Below are positions 43,744 through 56,639 of a stretch of 64,000 nucleotides of DNA, one piece after another (within the stretch, counting starts at the first letter, position 1; each line of letters begins with the position of its first letter). The stretch covers positions 124,001 to 188,000 of the forward strand of contig NZ_JACFXY010000006.1 in NCBI RefSeq assembly GCF_014946725.1, in the 5' to 3' direction. Source of the stretch: Mixta mediterraneensis. Lineage in GTDB: Bacteria; Pseudomonadota; Gammaproteobacteria; Enterobacterales; Enterobacteriaceae. The notes below the pieces were generated by a model. The model searched no databases and was not told the DNA's origin. It worked only from the letters and a program-made list of their open reading frames with translations. The position numbers and the translations under genes are program-made.

Positions 43744-44312
43744 TGAACCACCTTATGATAGACCTCGAAACCATGGGCAATAAGCCTGCTGCGCCAATTG
43801 TCGCAATCGGCGCTGTGTTTTTCGACCCAAAAAGCGGTGAGCTGGGTGCCGAGTTCAATGTGGCCGTCAACCTTGCCAGCGCCATGGATCAGGGGGCTAC
43901 TCCTGATGGTGACACCATTCTGTGGTGGCTGAAGCAATCAGCGGAGGCTCGCGCCGCTATTTGTACCGACGATACGAGAAGCATTACATTTGCTCTCTCC
44001 GAGTTGAGCTCGTTTATCAGCCGTAACTCTGACAACCCGCGTTACCTGAAAGTCTGGGGAAATGGCGCCAACTTCGACAACGTTATTTTACGTTCAGCCT
44101 ATGAACGCGCCGGCCAAACCTGCCCGTGGCAATTCTGGAACGACAGCGACGTGCGCACCATGGTGCTGCTCGGCAAACAGCTTGGTTTCGATCCCAAGCG
44201 CGATATGCCATTTGATGGTGTGGCCCACAACGCACTGGCCGATGCCCGCCACCAGGTGAAATATGTATCGGCAATCTGGCAGCGACTGCTGCCCACTAAC
44301 ACTAAAGAATAA
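43743..44312 (+). CDS. DEDD 3'-5' exonuclease (ExoVIII/Rv2179c-like)
   Basis: The 189-aa protein has the DEDD set: LMIDLETMG (Asp, Glu), WGNGANFDNVILRSAY (Asp) and HNALADARHQVKY (Asp). This group includes phage exonucleases and Rv2179c-like RNases. In the left operon it probably acts in recombination or nucleic acid turnover. No annealing-protein gene accompanies it. Confidence 0.88.
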   Translation: MNHLMIDLETMGNKPAAPIVAIGAVFFDPKSGELGAEFNVAVNLASAMDQGATPDGDTILWWLKQSAEARAAICTDDTRSITFALSELSSFISRNSDNPRYLKVWGNGANFDNVILRSAYERAGQTCPWQFWNDSDVRTMVLLGKQLGFDPKRDMPFDGVAHNALADARHQVKYVSAIWQRLLPTNTKE

Positions 44313-44355
44313 ACCTGACAGCCCGGGTGCAGCCGGGCTATATGGAGAAATCACC

Positions 44356-44601
44356 ATGCTTCAGATGATGACTTTAGAAGAATGGGCCGCAGAAAAATAC
44401 CGGAGTAATCCACCAAGTCTTAATACATTACGACGGTATGCCAAGCAAAGCATGTTCAACCCACCAGCCCGGAAAGAGGGGAAATTCTGGAGGGTAAGAG
44501 AAGATGCAGAAATAACCGGAAATATAACTCACCCAGTGATTAAAAAATCAGATCCGCCACTGCTTCAGAGGATATTATCCGATGGCTGCCAGACCACGTA
44601 A
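44356..44601 (+). CDS. Excisionase
   Basis: The 81-aa protein (MLQMMTLEEWAAEKYRSNPPSLNTLRRYAKQSMFNPPARKEGKFWRV) matches the phage excisionase family with a winged DNA-binding fold. It overlaps the integrase start by 20 bp. It bends attR/attL for excision. Confidence 0.9.
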   Translation: MLQMMTLEEWAAEKYRSNPPSLNTLRRYAKQSMFNPPARKEGKFWRVREDAEITGNITHPVIKKSDPPLLQRILSDGCQTT

Positions 44602-45709
44602 AAATAATGTAAAGGTACCCAATCTTTACCCATTATACAGCCGTAAAGCGAATAAAATTTACTGGCGATATAAACACCCTATTACGGGAAAATTTCACAG
44701 CCTCGGAACAAATGAGGAAGAAGCTATTGCGATAGCGAGTGAAGCAAATACCCGGCTGGCTGAACAGCATACGCGGCAGATATTAGCAATCAGCGACAAG
44801 ATTGCAGCCAGTAAAGGAAAAGCCATTACCACATCGACATGGCTTGATCGATACTGGAAAATTCAGGATGAAAGACTGGAAAGCGGAGATATAAGACCTA
44901 ATACCCATAAACAAAAAGCTAAGCCTGTTGCTCTGCTTCGGGAGCGGGTTGGTATGAAGATTATTTCATCAGTGGATGTTCGTGATATTGCGGAGATTCT
45001 TGAAGAGTATATTTCAGATGGACAGCCACGAATGGCGCAAGTGGTACGCTCTGTGCTAATCGACGTCTTTAAAGAGGCTCAGCATTTCGGTGAGGTTCCG
45101 CCGGGTTATAACCCGGCCCTGGCAACAAAGCAGCCACGGCGCCGTATCACCCGGCAGCGTCTTAATCTGGAAGAATGGCGGAAGATTTTCGATATTGCCG
45201 ATGCAAACCATCAGTACATGGGGAATGCTATGCTGCTCGCACTCGTCACCGGCCAGCGCCTGGGTGATATATCGAATATGAAATTTAGCGATGTTTGGGA
45301 TGATCATTTGCACGTGGTTCAGGAAAAAACAGGGAGCAAGATAGCGATCCCCCTTTCCCTGCGCCTGAATGCGATTAACTGGAGCTTACGGGATGTGGTG
45401 TCTCGCTGCCGTGATTATGCAGTAAGCCCGTATCTGGTTCACTTCTTCAGGGCTACGTCTCAGGCAGAACGTGGGGCGCAGGTGAAGTCCAACACCATTA
45501 CGATGAATTTCAGCAAAGCACGCGATAAGGCGGATATTGACTGGGGATCTGGCACGCCGGCCACCTTCCATGAACAACGTTCTCTTGCTGAACGTCTTTA
45601 CGAGGTGCAGGGGATCGATACTCAAAAGCTGCTCGGGCATAAATCACCAAATCAGACGGCTCGTTACCACGACGATCGGGGTAAAGACTGGACCACTATT
45701 GCGCTCTGA
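44582..45709 (+). CDS. int: Tyrosine integrase, phage 21/e14 type
   Basis: The 375-aa protein has an N-terminal arm-binding domain (YPLYSRKANKIYWRYKHPITGKFHSLG) and the catalytic residues Arg in VTGQRLGD, Lys in QEKTGSK, HxxR in TFHEQRSL, His in LLGHKS and the nucleophile Tyr in TARYHDDRG. It lies 112 bp from the icd stop, the usual place for icd-targeting integrases. Confidence 0.95.
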   Translation: MAARPRKNNVKVPNLYPLYSRKANKIYWRYKHPITGKFHSLGTNEEEAIAIASEANTRLAEQHTRQILAISDKIAASKGKAITTSTWLDRYWKIQDERLESGDIRPNTHKQKAKPVALLRERVGMKIISSVDVRDIAEILEEYISDGQPRMAQVVRSVLIDVFKEAQHFGEVPPGYNPALATKQPRRRITRQRLNLEEWRKIFDIADANHQYMGNAMLLALVTGQRLGDISNMKFSDVWDDHLHVVQEKTGSKIAIPLSLRLNAINWSLRDVVSRCRDYAVSPYLVHFFRATSQAERGAQVKSNTITMNFSKARDKADIDWGSGTPATFHEQRSLAERLYEVQGIDTQKLLGHKSPNQTARYHDDRGKDWTTIAL

Positions 45710-45775
45710 ATTGAGGGGGGTTTTGATAAATTATTTTGATAAATTTTTGATAACCATTCGAATGCTAATAATAAC

Positions 45776-45798
45776 AACGGGGGCGTTAAGCCCCCGTT
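45776..45798. terminator. Perfect hairpin between int and icd
   Basis: AACGGGGGC-GTTAA-GCCCCCGTT. It serves the convergent ends of int and icd. The flanks are AT-rich rather than pure T. Confidence 0.75.
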
Positions 45799-45821
45799 AA
45801 GATATTTAACAAATATAGAAA

Positions 45822-47072
45822 TTACATATTTTCGATGATCGCGTCACCAAACTCTGAACATTTCAGCAGCTTAGCGCCTTCCATCAGGCGTTCGAAATCG
45901 TAAGTCACGGTCTTGTTAGCGATAGCGCCTTCAACACCTTTAACAATCAGGTCAGCCGCTTCGAACCACTCCATGTGACGCAGCATCATTTCTGCAGACA
46001 GAATAACCGAACCTGGATTCACTTTATCCTGGCCCGCATATTTAGGCGCGGTGCCATGAGTCGCTTCGAACAGCGCACATTCGTCACCGATGTTTGCACC
46101 CGGCGCAATACCGATTCCACCCACCTGCGCCGCCAGGGCGTCAGAAATGTAGTCACCGTTCAGGTTCATACAGGCAATCACATCGTATTCCGCTGGACGC
46201 AGCAGGATCTGTTGCAGGAACGCATCCGCAATCACGTCTTTAACGATGATCTCTTTGCCGGTGTTCGGGTTGTTAAATTTCATCCAGGGGCCGCCATCGA
46301 TCAGCTCACCGCCGAACTCTTCTTTCACTAACTGGTAGCCCCAGTCTTTGAAAGAACCTTCGGTGAATTTCATGATGTTGCCTTTGTGAACCAGCGTCAG
46401 TGAATCACGATCGTTGGTGATGGTATATTCAACCGCTGCACGAACCAGGCGCTTAGTGCCCTCTTCTGAACACGGCTTCACGCCAATACCACACTGCTCT
46501 GGGAAGCGAATTTTCTTCACGCCCATTTCTTCGCGCAGGAATTTGATCACTTTATCTGCTTCAGCAGAACCGGCTTTCCACTCGATACCCGCGTAGATGT
46601 CTTCAGAGTTTTCGCGGAAAATCACCATGTCGGTCTCTTCTGGACGCTTAACCGGACTTGGCGTGCCTTTGTAGTAACGCACCGGACGCAGACACACGTA
46701 CAGATCAAGTTCCTGGCGCAGAGCAACGTTCAGAGAACGAATACCGCCGCCCACTGGCGTCGTCAGCGGGCCTTTGATGGCAACACGATATTCTTTGATT
46801 AAATCGAGGGTTTCTTGCGGCAGCCAGACATCCTGACCGTAAAGTTCAACAGATTTTTCACCGGTGTAAATCTCCATCCAGGAGATTTTTCGCTCGCCGT
46901 TGTAGGCCTTTTTCACAGCGGCATCAACCACTTTCAGCATAACAGGTGATACGTCAACACCAATACCATCACCTTCAATGTAAGGAATGACCGGGTTATT
47001 CGGGACCACCAGTTTTCCCTGATCCAGAGTGATTTTTTGACCTTCCGCCGGAACAACTACTTTGCTTTCCAT
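45822..47072 (-). CDS. icd: Isocitrate dehydrogenase (NADP+), 3' end supplied by phage
   Basis: The 416-aa TCA-cycle enzyme is intact; it decarboxylates isocitrate to 2-oxoglutarate. [13 protein letters not shown] holds the substrate/phosphorylation serine, and [17 protein letters not shown] is the NADP-site loop. The last ~54 codons (45985-45822) come from the phage attachment site, with Val and Glu in place of Met and Asp in the displaced end. ATG 47072 is preceded by GGAGAGG. Confidence 0.96.
   Translation of the reverse strand: MESKVVVPAEGQKITLDQGKLVVPNNPVIPYIEGDGIGVDVSPVMLKVVDAAVKKAYNGERKISWMEIYTGEKSVELYGQDVWLPQETLDLIKEYRVAIKGPLTTPVGGGIRSLNVALRQELDLYVCLRPVRYYKGTPSPVKRPEETDMVIFRENSEDIYAGIEWKAGSAEADKVIKFLREEMGVKKIRFPEQCGIGVKPCSEEGTKRLVRAAVEYTITNDRDSLTLVHKGNIMKFTEGSFKDWGYQLVKEEFGGELIDGGPWMKFNNPNTGKEIIVKDVIADAFLQQILLRPAEYDVIACMNLNGDYISDALAAQVGGIGIAPGANIGDECALFEATHGTAPKYAGQDKVNPGSVILSAEMMLRHMEWFEAADLIVKGVEGAIANKTVTYDFERLMEGAKLLKCSEFGDAIIENM
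45970..45985. other. attR core within icd
   Basis: Second copy of TCCATGTGACGCAGCA. Similarity to the left junction runs from here to the icd stop. Confidence 0.8.
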
Positions 47073-47203
47073 TAACCTCTCCTTCGAGCGATTTTTTGTT
47101 AATGATTTGTAAGATGCGCGTCAATACTACTTGAATATTTCCGCTACGCCAATCACCGCAATTTCGCGTTATAATGCGCCGATTGTTTCTGACTGCAAAG
47201 CCC

Positions 47204-47842
47204 ATGCGAAAAACTTCTCAACGAATTCACCCGGATAAACGATTCAGCCGCCCATCACGCCTTGCGCGGCGTTCCCCTTCGCGCCCCGCTACGCCACGGC
47301 GCGTCATACTCTTTAACAAACCTTTTGATGTTCTGCCGCAGTTCACTGATGAAGCCGGACGCCGGACGCTGAAAGATTTTGTCAGCGTCAGCGGGGTTTA
47401 TGCCGCAGGTCGCCTTGATCGCGACAGCGAAGGTTTACTGATCTTAACCAACGATGGCGCCTTACAAGCCGCGTTAACACAGCCGGGCAAGGGCACCGGA
47501 AAAACCTATTTCGTCCAGGTCGAAGGCGAACCGCAGGAAGAGGATCTTCAGCCGCTGCGTGATGGCGTTAATCTGAAAGATGGCCTGACGCGACCAGCAG
47601 GTATCGAAAAAGTCACCGAACCCGCCTGGTTATGGCCACGTCAGCCCCCGATTCGTGAGCGCAAAAATATTCCCACGCAATGGCTAAAAATCACTTTATA
47701 CGAAGGACGAAATCGTCAGGTGCGCCGTATGACGGCGCATATTGGCTTCCCTACGCTGCGCCTGATCCGCTACGCGATGGGGCCTTATACGCTGGATACA
47801 CTTGCACCCGGAGAATGGCGCGATATTACAGAATCGATCTAA
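47204..47842 (+). CDS. rluE: 23S rRNA pseudouridine(2457) synthase RluE
   Basis: The 212-aa RsuA-type synthase has the catalytic Asp in [19 protein letters not shown] and [13 protein letters not shown] downstream. I chose ATG 47204 because a TATAAT (47170-47175) overlaps an earlier in-frame ATG at 47174. It is divergent from icd, as in E. coli. The basic N-terminal arm is typical. Confidence 0.92.
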   Translation: MRKTSQRIHPDKRFSRPSRLARRSPSRPATPRRVILFNKPFDVLPQFTDEAGRRTLKDFVSVSGVYAAGRLDRDSEGLLILTNDGALQAALTQPGKGTGKTYFVQVEGEPQEEDLQPLRDGVNLKDGLTRPAGIEKVTEPAWLWPRQPPIRERKNIPTQWLKITLYEGRNRQVRRMTAHIGFPTLRLIRYAMGPYTLDTLAPGEWRDITESI

Positions 47843-47889
47843 ATGTCCAGTGCTTTTTATAACGTCAGGTTAACAATTACGGAGATTCG

Positions 47890-48363
47890 ATGTTTAAACC
47901 TCATGTCACTGTCGCGTGTTTAGTCCAGGCCGAAGGCGAATTGTTAGTGGTTGAAGAACGAATCAACGGTCGCGCAACCTGGAATCAGCCGGCTGGTCAC
48001 CTGGAAGCCAATGAAACGCTTTTAGCCGCTGCACAGCGCGAATTGGTCGAAGAGACCGGCATCAACGCCCCGATGCAGTATTTTCTTGGTGTTCAGCAGT
48101 GGATCGCGCCGGATAATACGTCTTTTGTGCGCTTTCTGTTTGGGCTGGACCTGGCTAAGAAGTTGCCAACCGCACCGCAGGACAGCGATATTGATTGCTG
48201 CTGGTGGCTACCGCCAGCCCAGATCCTGTCTGCCCCCGTCCTGCGTTCACCCTTAGTCGCGGAAAGCGTACGCTTATGGCAGCAAGGCGCACGTTACCCG
48301 TTGCATCTGATCAGCCCGTTTAACTGGCCGTTTCACGAAGGTGCGCGCCACGCCGACGCATGA
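47890..48363 (+). CDS. nudJ: Nudix phosphatase NudJ
   Basis: The 157-aa protein has the Nudix box [23 protein letters not shown]. NudJ hydrolyses HMP-pyrophosphate and other (deoxy)nucleoside di/triphosphates. It is followed at 39 bp by mnmA. Confidence 0.93.
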   Translation: MFKPHVTVACLVQAEGELLVVEERINGRATWNQPAGHLEANETLLAAAQRELVEETGINAPMQYFLGVQQWIAPDNTSFVRFLFGLDLAKKLPTAPQDSDIDCCWWLPPAQILSAPVLRSPLVAESVRLWQQGARYPLHLISPFNWPFHEGARHADA

Positions 48364-48402
48364 TAGAATACGCCGCCTGTTTTAATGTTATGCGAGCCTG
48401 TG

Positions 48403-49539
48403 ATGTCCGACTTTGACCAGAATGACAGCCTGAACAACCGCCAGAAAAAAGTGATCGTCGGTATGTCCGGCGGCGTCGATTCTTCCGTTTCCGCCTGGTT
48501 ACTGCAACAGCAGGGGTATCAGGTAGAAGGTCTGTTCATGAAGAACTGGGAAGAAGATGACGGCGAAGAATATTGTACCGCCGCGGACGATCTGGCCGAC
48601 GCTCAGGCAGTATGCGACAAGCTCGGCATCAAGCTACATAAAGTTAACTTTGCTGCGGAATACTGGGATAACGTCTTTGAACACTTTCTCGCAGAGTATA
48701 AAGCGGGCCGCACGCCGAACCCGGATATTCTCTGTAATAAAGAAATCAAGTTCAAAGCCTTTCTGGAATTCGCGGCAGAAGATCTCGGGGCAGATTTTAT
48801 TGCCACGGGCCACTATGTGCGTCGTCAGGACATTGACGGTGAAAGTCATTTGCTGCGCGGCCTCGATGGCAATAAAGATCAAAGCTATTTCCTCTACACC
48901 CTTAGCCACCAGCAAATTGCCCAGAGCCTGTTCCCGGTTGGCGAACTGGAAAAGCCGGAAGTGCGACGTATCGCCGGGCAGCTGGATCTGATTACGGCTA
49001 AAAAGAAAGATTCCACAGGCATCTGTTTTATCGGCGAGCGCAAATTCCGCGACTTCCTCGCGCGCTATTTGCCTGCACAGCCCGGTGAAATCGAAACTGT
49101 AGACGGCCATATCGTTGGTGAACATCAGGGTTTGATGTATCACACGCTGGGCCAGCGCAAAGGCTTAGGCATCGGCGGCATGAAAGAGAGCAAAGACGAT
49201 CCCTGGTATGTTGTTGATAAAGATGTCGCGCGCAATCGCCTGATTGTGGCCCAGGGCGGCGACCATCCGCGTCTGATGTCGGTGGGCCTGATTACTCAGC
49301 AGCTGCATTGGGTCAACCGTCAGCCGATTACCGCCCCGCTGCGCTGCACGGTGAAAACCCGTTACCGCCAGAATGATATTCCCTGTGAAATTATCCCGCA
49401 CGGCGATGATCGTATTGAAGTCCGTTTCGACGATCCTGTGGCTGCGGTCACGCCGGGCCAGTCTGCGGTGTTCTATCTTGGCGAGGTTTGTCTTGGCGGC
49501 GGTATTATCGAAGAACGCCTGCCATGGGCAGTTGCTTAA
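48403..49539 (+). CDS. mnmA: tRNA 2-thiouridylase MnmA
   Basis: The 378-aa protein has the PP-loop [14 protein letters not shown], catalytic cysteines in [12 protein letters not shown] and [13 protein letters not shown]. It makes s2U34 in tRNA for Lys, Glu and Gln. ATG 48403 matches the usual start (MSDF). It lies upstream of hflD. Confidence 0.95.
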   Translation: MSDFDQNDSLNNRQKKVIVGMSGGVDSSVSAWLLQQQGYQVEGLFMKNWEEDDGEEYCTAADDLADAQAVCDKLGIKLHKVNFAAEYWDNVFEHFLAEYKAGRTPNPDILCNKEIKFKAFLEFAAEDLGADFIATGHYVRRQDIDGESHLLRGLDGNKDQSYFLYTLSHQQIAQSLFPVGELEKPEVRRIAGQLDLITAKKKDSTGICFIGERKFRDFLARYLPAQPGEIETVDGHIVGEHQGLMYHTLGQRKGLGIGGMKESKDDPWYVVDKDVARNRLIVAQGGDHPRLMSVGLITQQLHWVNRQPITAPLRCTVKTRYRQNDIPCEIIPHGDDRIEVRFDDPVAAVTPGQSAVFYLGEVCLGGGIIEERLPWAVA

Positions 49540-49572
49540 TGTTGGCCTTACGACGCGTACACAGGAGTAACC

Positions 49573-50214
49573 GTGGCTAAGAACTATCAAGAGATTACGC
49601 TGGCGCTGGCCGGTATTTGCCAGGCCGCACATCTGGTGCAGCAGCTTGCGCACCAGGGACACTGCCCCTCCGCACCGCTCAGCGTGTCGCTGCGCAGCGT
49701 GCTGGACCTGAACCCGTCCTCCACGCTGGCGGTCTTTGGCAACAACGAAGCCAATTTGCGCCTGGGTCTGGAGACGCTGATGGCGGTACTGAACAGCAGC
49801 AGTCGATAGGGAGCAGGAGCAGAATTAATGCGCTATACACTCAGCCTGATGGTGCTTGAACGTAAGCTGAGCGCCAATCGAACGGCAATGGCAACGCTGG
49901 CACAGCGCATTGGTCAGCTGGATCGTCAGTTAGCCCATTACGAACTGGAGTCAGATACCATTTTGAGCGCAATGGCAGCTATCTATGTCGATGTGATTAG
50001 CCCGCTCGGGCCGCGTATTCAGGTCACCGGTTCACCCTCAGTTTTACAAAATTCACAATTGCAGAACAAAGTGCGCGCCACGCTGCTGGCGGGTATTCGC
50101 GCCACTGTGCTTTGGCAGCAGCTCGGCGGTGGCCGTCTGCAGCTGATGTTTTCGCGCCAGCGTCTGCTGCGTGAAGCAAAAACCCTTTTATCCCGGCTGC
50201 CACTGACTGACTAA
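49573..50214 (+). pseudogene. hflD: hflD interrupted by an in-frame TAG
   Basis: The frame runs from [16 protein letters not shown] to SSR, meets TAG at 49807-49809, and continues in the same frame [19 protein letters not shown] to SRLPLTD. E. coli HflD reads SSRQG at this point, so a single C-to-T change (CAG to TAG) explains it. The full product would be 213 aa, the family length. HflD is a membrane-associated protein that sequesters phage lambda CII and affects lysogenisation. A restart at ATG 49828 could make only the C-terminal two-thirds. Confidence 0.85.
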
Positions 50215-51627
<1,413 letters not shown>

Positions 51628-51659
51628 TCTCCTTACCCAGGCCGGTTCACGCCGGTCTG

Positions 51660-51694
51660 TGTTAACCTGCTGTTTAGTTCACTTCACGTATACT
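51660..51694 (+). promoter_or_regulatory. PhoP-dependent promoter of phoPQ
   Basis: TGTTAA-CCTGC-TGTTTA (51660-51676) is a direct-repeat PhoP box, 12 bp upstream of a TATACT -10 box (51689-51694). The spacing fits activation by PhoP, hence autoregulation. Confidence 0.8.
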
Positions 51695-51732
51695 TCTTTC
51701 AATTCATTCTGTTCTGCTGGTAAGGAAATTCT

Positions 51733-52401
51733 ATGCGTGTTTTGGTTGTGGAAGATAATGCTCTGCTACGCCATCATCTCGCGGTTCAACTGCGAGAAAT
51801 GGGCCATCAGGTTGATGCCGCCGAAGACGCCAAAGAGGCCGATTACTTTCTACAGGAGCACTTGCCTGACATCGCCTTAGTCGATCTGGGTTTACCGGAT
51901 GAAGATGGCATGTCGCTCATTCGCCGCTGGCGTAGTGATGCTGTACGTCAGCCCATTCTGGTGCTCACCGCCCGCGAAGGCTGGCAAGCTAAGGTAGAAG
52001 CCCTGGAAGCCGGTGCTGACGATTACGTAACTAAACCCTTTCATATCGAAGAAGTGGCGGCTCGCCTGCAGGCATTAATGCGCCGCAATAGCGGCCACGC
52101 TTCTCAGGTTATCGATATGGCCCCGTTTCAGGTTGATCTGTCGCGACGCGAAATCACAATTAACGAACAGCCGGTCAAATTAACTGCGTTTGAATACACC
52201 ATCGTTGAAACGCTGATTCGCAATGCAGGCAAAGTGGTAAGCAAGGATTCGCTGATGCTGCAGCTTTATCCCGATGCCGAGCTACGCGAAAGTCATACCA
52301 TTGATGTTTTAATGGGCCGCTTACGCAAAAAAATTCTGGCTTTGCATCCCACTGAAGTGATCGCCACCGTGCGTGGACAAGGCTATCGCTTTGATCTGTA
52401 A
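51733..52401 (+). CDS. phoP: Response regulator PhoP
   Basis: The 222-aa OmpR-family regulator has the phosphoacceptor Asp51 in [13 protein letters not shown], Lys in YVTKPFH and a C-terminal winged helix ([15 protein letters not shown]). It controls the low-Mg2+ and antimicrobial peptide response. Followed by phoQ after 2 bp. Confidence 0.97.
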   Translation: MRVLVVEDNALLRHHLAVQLREMGHQVDAAEDAKEADYFLQEHLPDIALVDLGLPDEDGMSLIRRWRSDAVRQPILVLTAREGWQAKVEALEAGADDYVTKPFHIEEVAARLQALMRRNSGHASQVIDMAPFQVDLSRREITINEQPVKLTAFEYTIVETLIRNAGKVVSKDSLMLQLYPDAELRESHTIDVLMGRLRKKILALHPTEVIATVRGQGYRFDL

Positions 52402-52403
52402 AT

Positions 52404-53864
52404 ATGTACTGGCTTAAACGCTATCGTCCCATTTCGCTGCGCGCCCGCTTTCTGCTGGCGTCCGCCGCCATTGTCCTGTTCCTGTCGCTGTCTTATGGCA
52501 TGGTGGCGGTGATTGGTTACGTCGTCAGTTTCGACAAAAATACCTATCGCGTGATGCGTGGTGAAAGTAACCTGTTTTTTACCCTTGCCCAATGGAAAGA
52601 TAACCGGCTGACGATAGCTCAACCTGAACGGATGACGCTTAACTTTCCAACGCTGGTTTTTATCTATGACGAACAGGGCAAACTGCTCTGGCAGCAGCGC
52701 GACGTGCCTGAGATCCGTAAAAAAATCCGGCGCGACTGGCTGCTGAAGCCTGATTTTTATGAGATTGATACCAGCAATCGCACCAGTCTGGCGGCGATGG
52801 GTAACAATATTTCCGCACAGCGACGACTGGATGCCTGGGACACCGATAGCGACGATACGTTTACCCACTCGGTCGCCGTTAATCGCTACGACGCCACGAC
52901 GAACCTTCCCGCGTTAACTATCGTGGTGATTGATTCCATTCCCCAGGAGCTGCAACACTCCGATGTGGTCTGGTCCTGGTTCAGCTACGTTTTTGCGGCC
53001 AACCTGATTTTAATTATTCCGCTGCTGTGGCTGGCTGCGCACTGGAGCCTGCGTCCCATTGGTCATCTGACCCAGCAGGTACGCGAGCTGGAAACCAGCC
53101 TGCGTGAAAATCTGGATGACCATCCTCCGCAGGAATTACAAAGCCTGGTGCGTAACCTTAATCTGTTGTTAACCAACGAGCGCCAGCGCTATACGCGCTA
53201 TCGCACCACCTTGTCGGATCTCACCCACAGTTTAAAAACGCCGCTGGCGGTGCTGCAAAGTACGTTGCGTTCATTACGCAGTGGTAAAGAACTGACCATT
53301 GAGCAAGCCGAACCGGTGATGCTGGAACAGATCAGCCGCATTTCTCAACAGATTGGCTACTATCTGCATCGCGCCAGCATGCAGGCCGATCACAACCCTT
53401 TGCAACGCGATTTGCATTCGGTTTCGGGCCTGCTCGACAGTTTATGTTCCGCGCTAAACAAGGTTTATCAGCATAAAGGTGTCGCGATTACCCTTGATAT
53501 TTCACCCGAACTGACGTTTGTTGGCGACCAAAATGATTTTATGGAAGTGATGGGCAATGTGCTGGATAACGCCTGTAAATATTGTCTGGAATTTATTGAA
53601 GTCAGAGCCCATCAAACCGAAAAATCGTTGTATATCTATATTGATGATGACGGCCCCGGCATTCCTGAAAGCAAGCGCGATTTGATCTTCGTTCGCGGTC
53701 AACGCGCCGATACGTTACGACCGGGACAGGGGCTTGGCCTGGCGGTGGCGCGAGACATCCTTGAGCAATATGCCGGCAAGATTATTGCTACCAACAGTTC
53801 ACTGGGCGGTACGCGTATGGAAGTGGTTTTTCAGCGCCAGGAACTCGTACATCGCCGCGAGTAG
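52404..53864 (+). CDS. phoQ: Sensor kinase PhoQ
   Basis: The 486-aa kinase has two membrane segments (residues about 17-45 and 192-213), a periplasmic sensor with the acidic patch [10 protein letters not shown], the H box [16 protein letters not shown] (His275) and ATP-binding motifs [31 protein letters not shown]. It senses divalent cations and cationic peptides. Confidence 0.97.
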   Translation: MYWLKRYRPISLRARFLLASAAIVLFLSLSYGMVAVIGYVVSFDKNTYRVMRGESNLFFTLAQWKDNRLTIAQPERMTLNFPTLVFIYDEQGKLLWQQRDVPEIRKKIRRDWLLKPDFYEIDTSNRTSLAAMGNNISAQRRLDAWDTDSDDTFTHSVAVNRYDATTNLPALTIVVIDSIPQELQHSDVVWSWFSYVFAANLILIIPLLWLAAHWSLRPIGHLTQQVRELETSLRENLDDHPPQELQSLVRNLNLLLTNERQRYTRYRTTLSDLTHSLKTPLAVLQSTLRSLRSGKELTIEQAEPVMLEQISRISQQIGYYLHRASMQADHNPLQRDLHSVSGLLDSLCSALNKVYQHKGVAITLDISPELTFVGDQNDFMEVMGNVLDNACKYCLEFIEVRAHQTEKSLYIYIDDDGPGIPESKRDLIFVRGQRADTLRPGQGLGLAVARDILEQYAGKIIATNSSLGGTRMEVVFQRQELVHRRE

Positions 53865-53920
53865 AAAGGCGCGCGGGCTGTTATACTTGCAGGCATTTAC
53901 AGCCCTAAGCGGAACCTTAT

Positions 53921-55045
53921 ATGGACTATCAGCTCGATCTCAACTGGCCCGATTTTATCCAGCGTTACTGGCAAAAGCGTCCGGTGGTATTAAAGCGTGG
54001 CTTCAAAAACTTTATCGATCCCATTTCTCCTGATGAGCTGGCTGGCCTGGCCATGGAAAATGAAGTCGATAGCCGATTGGTAAGCCATCAGGATGGCAAA
54101 TGGCAGGTTAGCCACGGCCCGTTTGAAAGTTACGATCATCTGGGCGAAAGCAACTGGTCATTGCTGGTGCAGGCGGTAAATAACTGGCACGAACCTTCAG
54201 CTGCGTTAATGCGCCCGTTCCGCTTTCTGCCTGACTGGCGCATCGACGACTTAATGGTTTCGTTTGCCGTGCCGGGCGGTGGCGTTGGCCCGCATCTCGA
54301 TCAGTACGATGTTTTTATTATTCAGGGTACCGGCCGTCGTCGCTGGCGTGTTGGTGAAAAAATACCCATGAAGCAGCACTGTCCGCATCCTGATCTGCTT
54401 CAGGTCGAGCCGTTTGATGCCATTATTGATGAAGAGATGGAACCGGGCGATATTCTGTATATTCCACCTGGGTTCCCACACGAAGGCTATTCACTGGAAA
54501 ATGCCATCAACTATTCCGTTGGCTTCCGGGCGCCCAGCGGCCGGGAACTGATCAGCAGTTTTGCGGATTACGCGCTGGCTAATGAATTAGGCAGTTACCG
54601 TTTTACCGACCCGGACGTGCCATCACGCGATTGCCCTGCACAGATCCTGCCACAGGAGCTTGAAGGGATACGCCAGGTGATGCTGGATGTTATTAACCAG
54701 CCGACGCATTTTGCCCATTGGTTTGGTGAATTTATCTCTCAATCGCGTCATGAACTGGATGTCGCGCCGCCGGAACCCCCTTATCAGCCGGATGAAATTT
54801 ACGATGCGCTGCAACAGGGCGATGTGCTTTCTCGCCTCGGTGGTCTGCGTGTGTTAACGATTGGCGATGCGGTATACGTGAATGGCGAGCGTATCGAGTG
54901 TTCACACCCGGACGTCCTGACGGTGCTGGCGCATCATCAGGAGATTACGCTGGAGGAGCTGGGCGACGCGCTGGACGATCCGTCGGTACTGGCACAGATC
55001 GCCGCGCTGGTGAACGCCGGTTACTGGTATTTCAGCGGCGAATAA
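53921..55045 (+). CDS. roxA: Ribosomal protein uL16 arginine hydroxylase RoxA
   Basis: The 374-aa JmjC-type dioxygenase (YcfD) hydroxylates L16. The iron ligands are His and Asp in VGPHLDQYDVF and a later His in PPGFPHEGYS. The C-terminal winged helix is intact. It follows phoQ as in E. coli. Confidence 0.95.
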   Translation: MDYQLDLNWPDFIQRYWQKRPVVLKRGFKNFIDPISPDELAGLAMENEVDSRLVSHQDGKWQVSHGPFESYDHLGESNWSLLVQAVNNWHEPSAALMRPFRFLPDWRIDDLMVSFAVPGGGVGPHLDQYDVFIIQGTGRRRWRVGEKIPMKQHCPHPDLLQVEPFDAIIDEEMEPGDILYIPPGFPHEGYSLENAINYSVGFRAPSGRELISSFADYALANELGSYRFTDPDVPSRDCPAQILPQELEGIRQVMLDVINQPTHFAHWFGEFISQSRHELDVAPPEPPYQPDEIYDALQQGDVLSRLGGLRVLTIGDAVYVNGERIECSHPDVLTVLAHHQEITLEELGDALDDPSVLAQIAALVNAGYWYFSGE

Positions 55046-55095
55046 TAACGTGTTTGTGCGCACCGGACTCAACTGAAGCGGTGCGCACAGTTCAG

Positions 55096-56325
55096 TTAGT
55101 TCTGCTTCTGGCCTGCCAGCTCAGCCAGACGCACAATCACCTCAACCGACTGCGCCATGATATTCAGAGATGCGAACTCATGCTTGCCGTGGTAATTATA
55201 TCCGCCGGTAAACAGGTTCGGGCAGGGCAATCCTTTCCAGGACAGCGCTGAACCGTCGGTGCCGCCGCGAATCGGTTTGACATTTGGCTCAATACCACAA
55301 TCGCGCATCGCCTGTAATGCCAGATCAATAATATGTGGGAAGGGCTCAACCTTTTCACGCATATTGCGATAGCTATTATTCATGTCTACCTTCACCGAAC
55401 AGTCTGGATGCAGACCCTGGCTTATCTGCTGTGCAATCTGTTTCAGCGTCTGCTTACGCTGCTCAAAGCTTTCCGTATCAAAGTCCCGAATGATATAGAG
55501 CAATTCAGCGTGTTCTACGGTGCCTTTCATCTGATGCAGATGGTAGAAACCTTCGTAGCCCTCTGTGTGTTGCGGTTTCTCTTTGGCGGGCACTGCCATA
55601 TGGAATTGCGTCGCTAATTCCAGTGCATTTACCATGACGCCTTTCGCCGTGCCGGGATGCACGTTATTGCCCACAATTTTTACCGTCGCTGAGGCCGCGT
55701 TGAAATTCTCAAATTCAAATTCGCCTATATCGCTGCCATCCACGGTATACGCCCAGTCAGCGGCAAAACCTTCCACATCGAAGTGTGACGTGCCGCGACC
55801 AATCTCCTCGTCGGGCGTAAAGGCAACGCGAAGCGCGCCGTGTGGAATATCCTCTTTCGCCAGACGCGCCATCGCCGTCATAATTTCCGCAATGCCAGCT
55901 TTATCATCTGCCCCGAGTAAGGTTTTGCCGTCAGTGGTAATCAGCGTGTGGCCGATGAGCTTATGCAGAACCGGAAACATCACCGGTGACAAAATTTCAT
56001 TGCCATTACCAAGCGCAATATCGCCGCCGCGATAGTTTTCAATGATCTGGGGATTCACATTTTTCGCGGTGAAATCCGGCGAAGTATCCATATGTGAGAT
56101 AAAACCAATCACCGGCGTGGGCCAGTCAACATTGGCGGGAAGCGTGCCCATAACACAGCAGTGATCGCTCAATGTGACGTCAATAAAACCCAGCGCCAAT
56201 AACTCTTCCTGTAACTGACGTGCCAGTGTCCACTGGCCTTCACTGCTCGGCACCTGACGCGCCTGCGGTTTTGCCTGGGTTTCCACTGCCACGTAACGTA
56301 AAAAGCGCTCAAGTAACTGTTCCAT
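55096..56325 (-). CDS. pepT: Peptidase T
   Basis: The 409-aa M20B aminotripeptidase has zinc-site blocks [36 protein letters not shown] and the C-terminal [13 protein letters not shown]. It is read opposite to potA; the 314-bp gap between them (56326-56639) is AT-rich and should hold both promoters, but I see no clear operator. Confidence 0.96.
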   Translation of the reverse strand: MEQLLERFLRYVAVETQAKPQARQVPSSEGQWTLARQLQEELLALGFIDVTLSDHCCVMGTLPANVDWPTPVIGFISHMDTSPDFTAKNVNPQIIENYRGGDIALGNGNEILSPVMFPVLHKLIGHTLITTDGKTLLGADDKAGIAEIMTAMARLAKEDIPHGALRVAFTPDEEIGRGTSHFDVEGFAADWAYTVDGSDIGEFEFENFNAASATVKIVGNNVHPGTAKGVMVNALELATQFHMAVPAKEKPQHTEGYEGFYHLHQMKGTVEHAELLYIIRDFDTESFEQRKQTLKQIAQQISQGLHPDCSVKVDMNNSYRNMREKVEPFPHIIDLALQAMRDCGIEPNVKPIRGGTDGSALSWKGLPCPNLFTGGYNYHGKHEFASLNIMAQSVEVIVRLAELAGQKQN

Positions 56326-56639
56326 TTGCCATCCTTAAAAAATTGCCATCAGTTATTATTCACTGACTGCCCAGACGCCTGATTGCGTCAAATCATTAAC
56401 GAACAGGTTAGCGCTGTCTGAGCGGTTTCGGAAAGACGGGACAGGTAAAATCGCCAATAAAAATTTATTTATTGTGGCGAGCCAGGCAATAGCGTCACAT
56501 AACAGGTTTTTATCGCGTTCATTTATAGGCAAAACATGGAATTAGCCTGTTTTTCAGGTATCATCCGCCCTTTCTTGCTGGCTGGTCGTATTAAACGACT
56601 ATGCTGTAACCTATCGACCTATGACAGACTGAGACTAAA

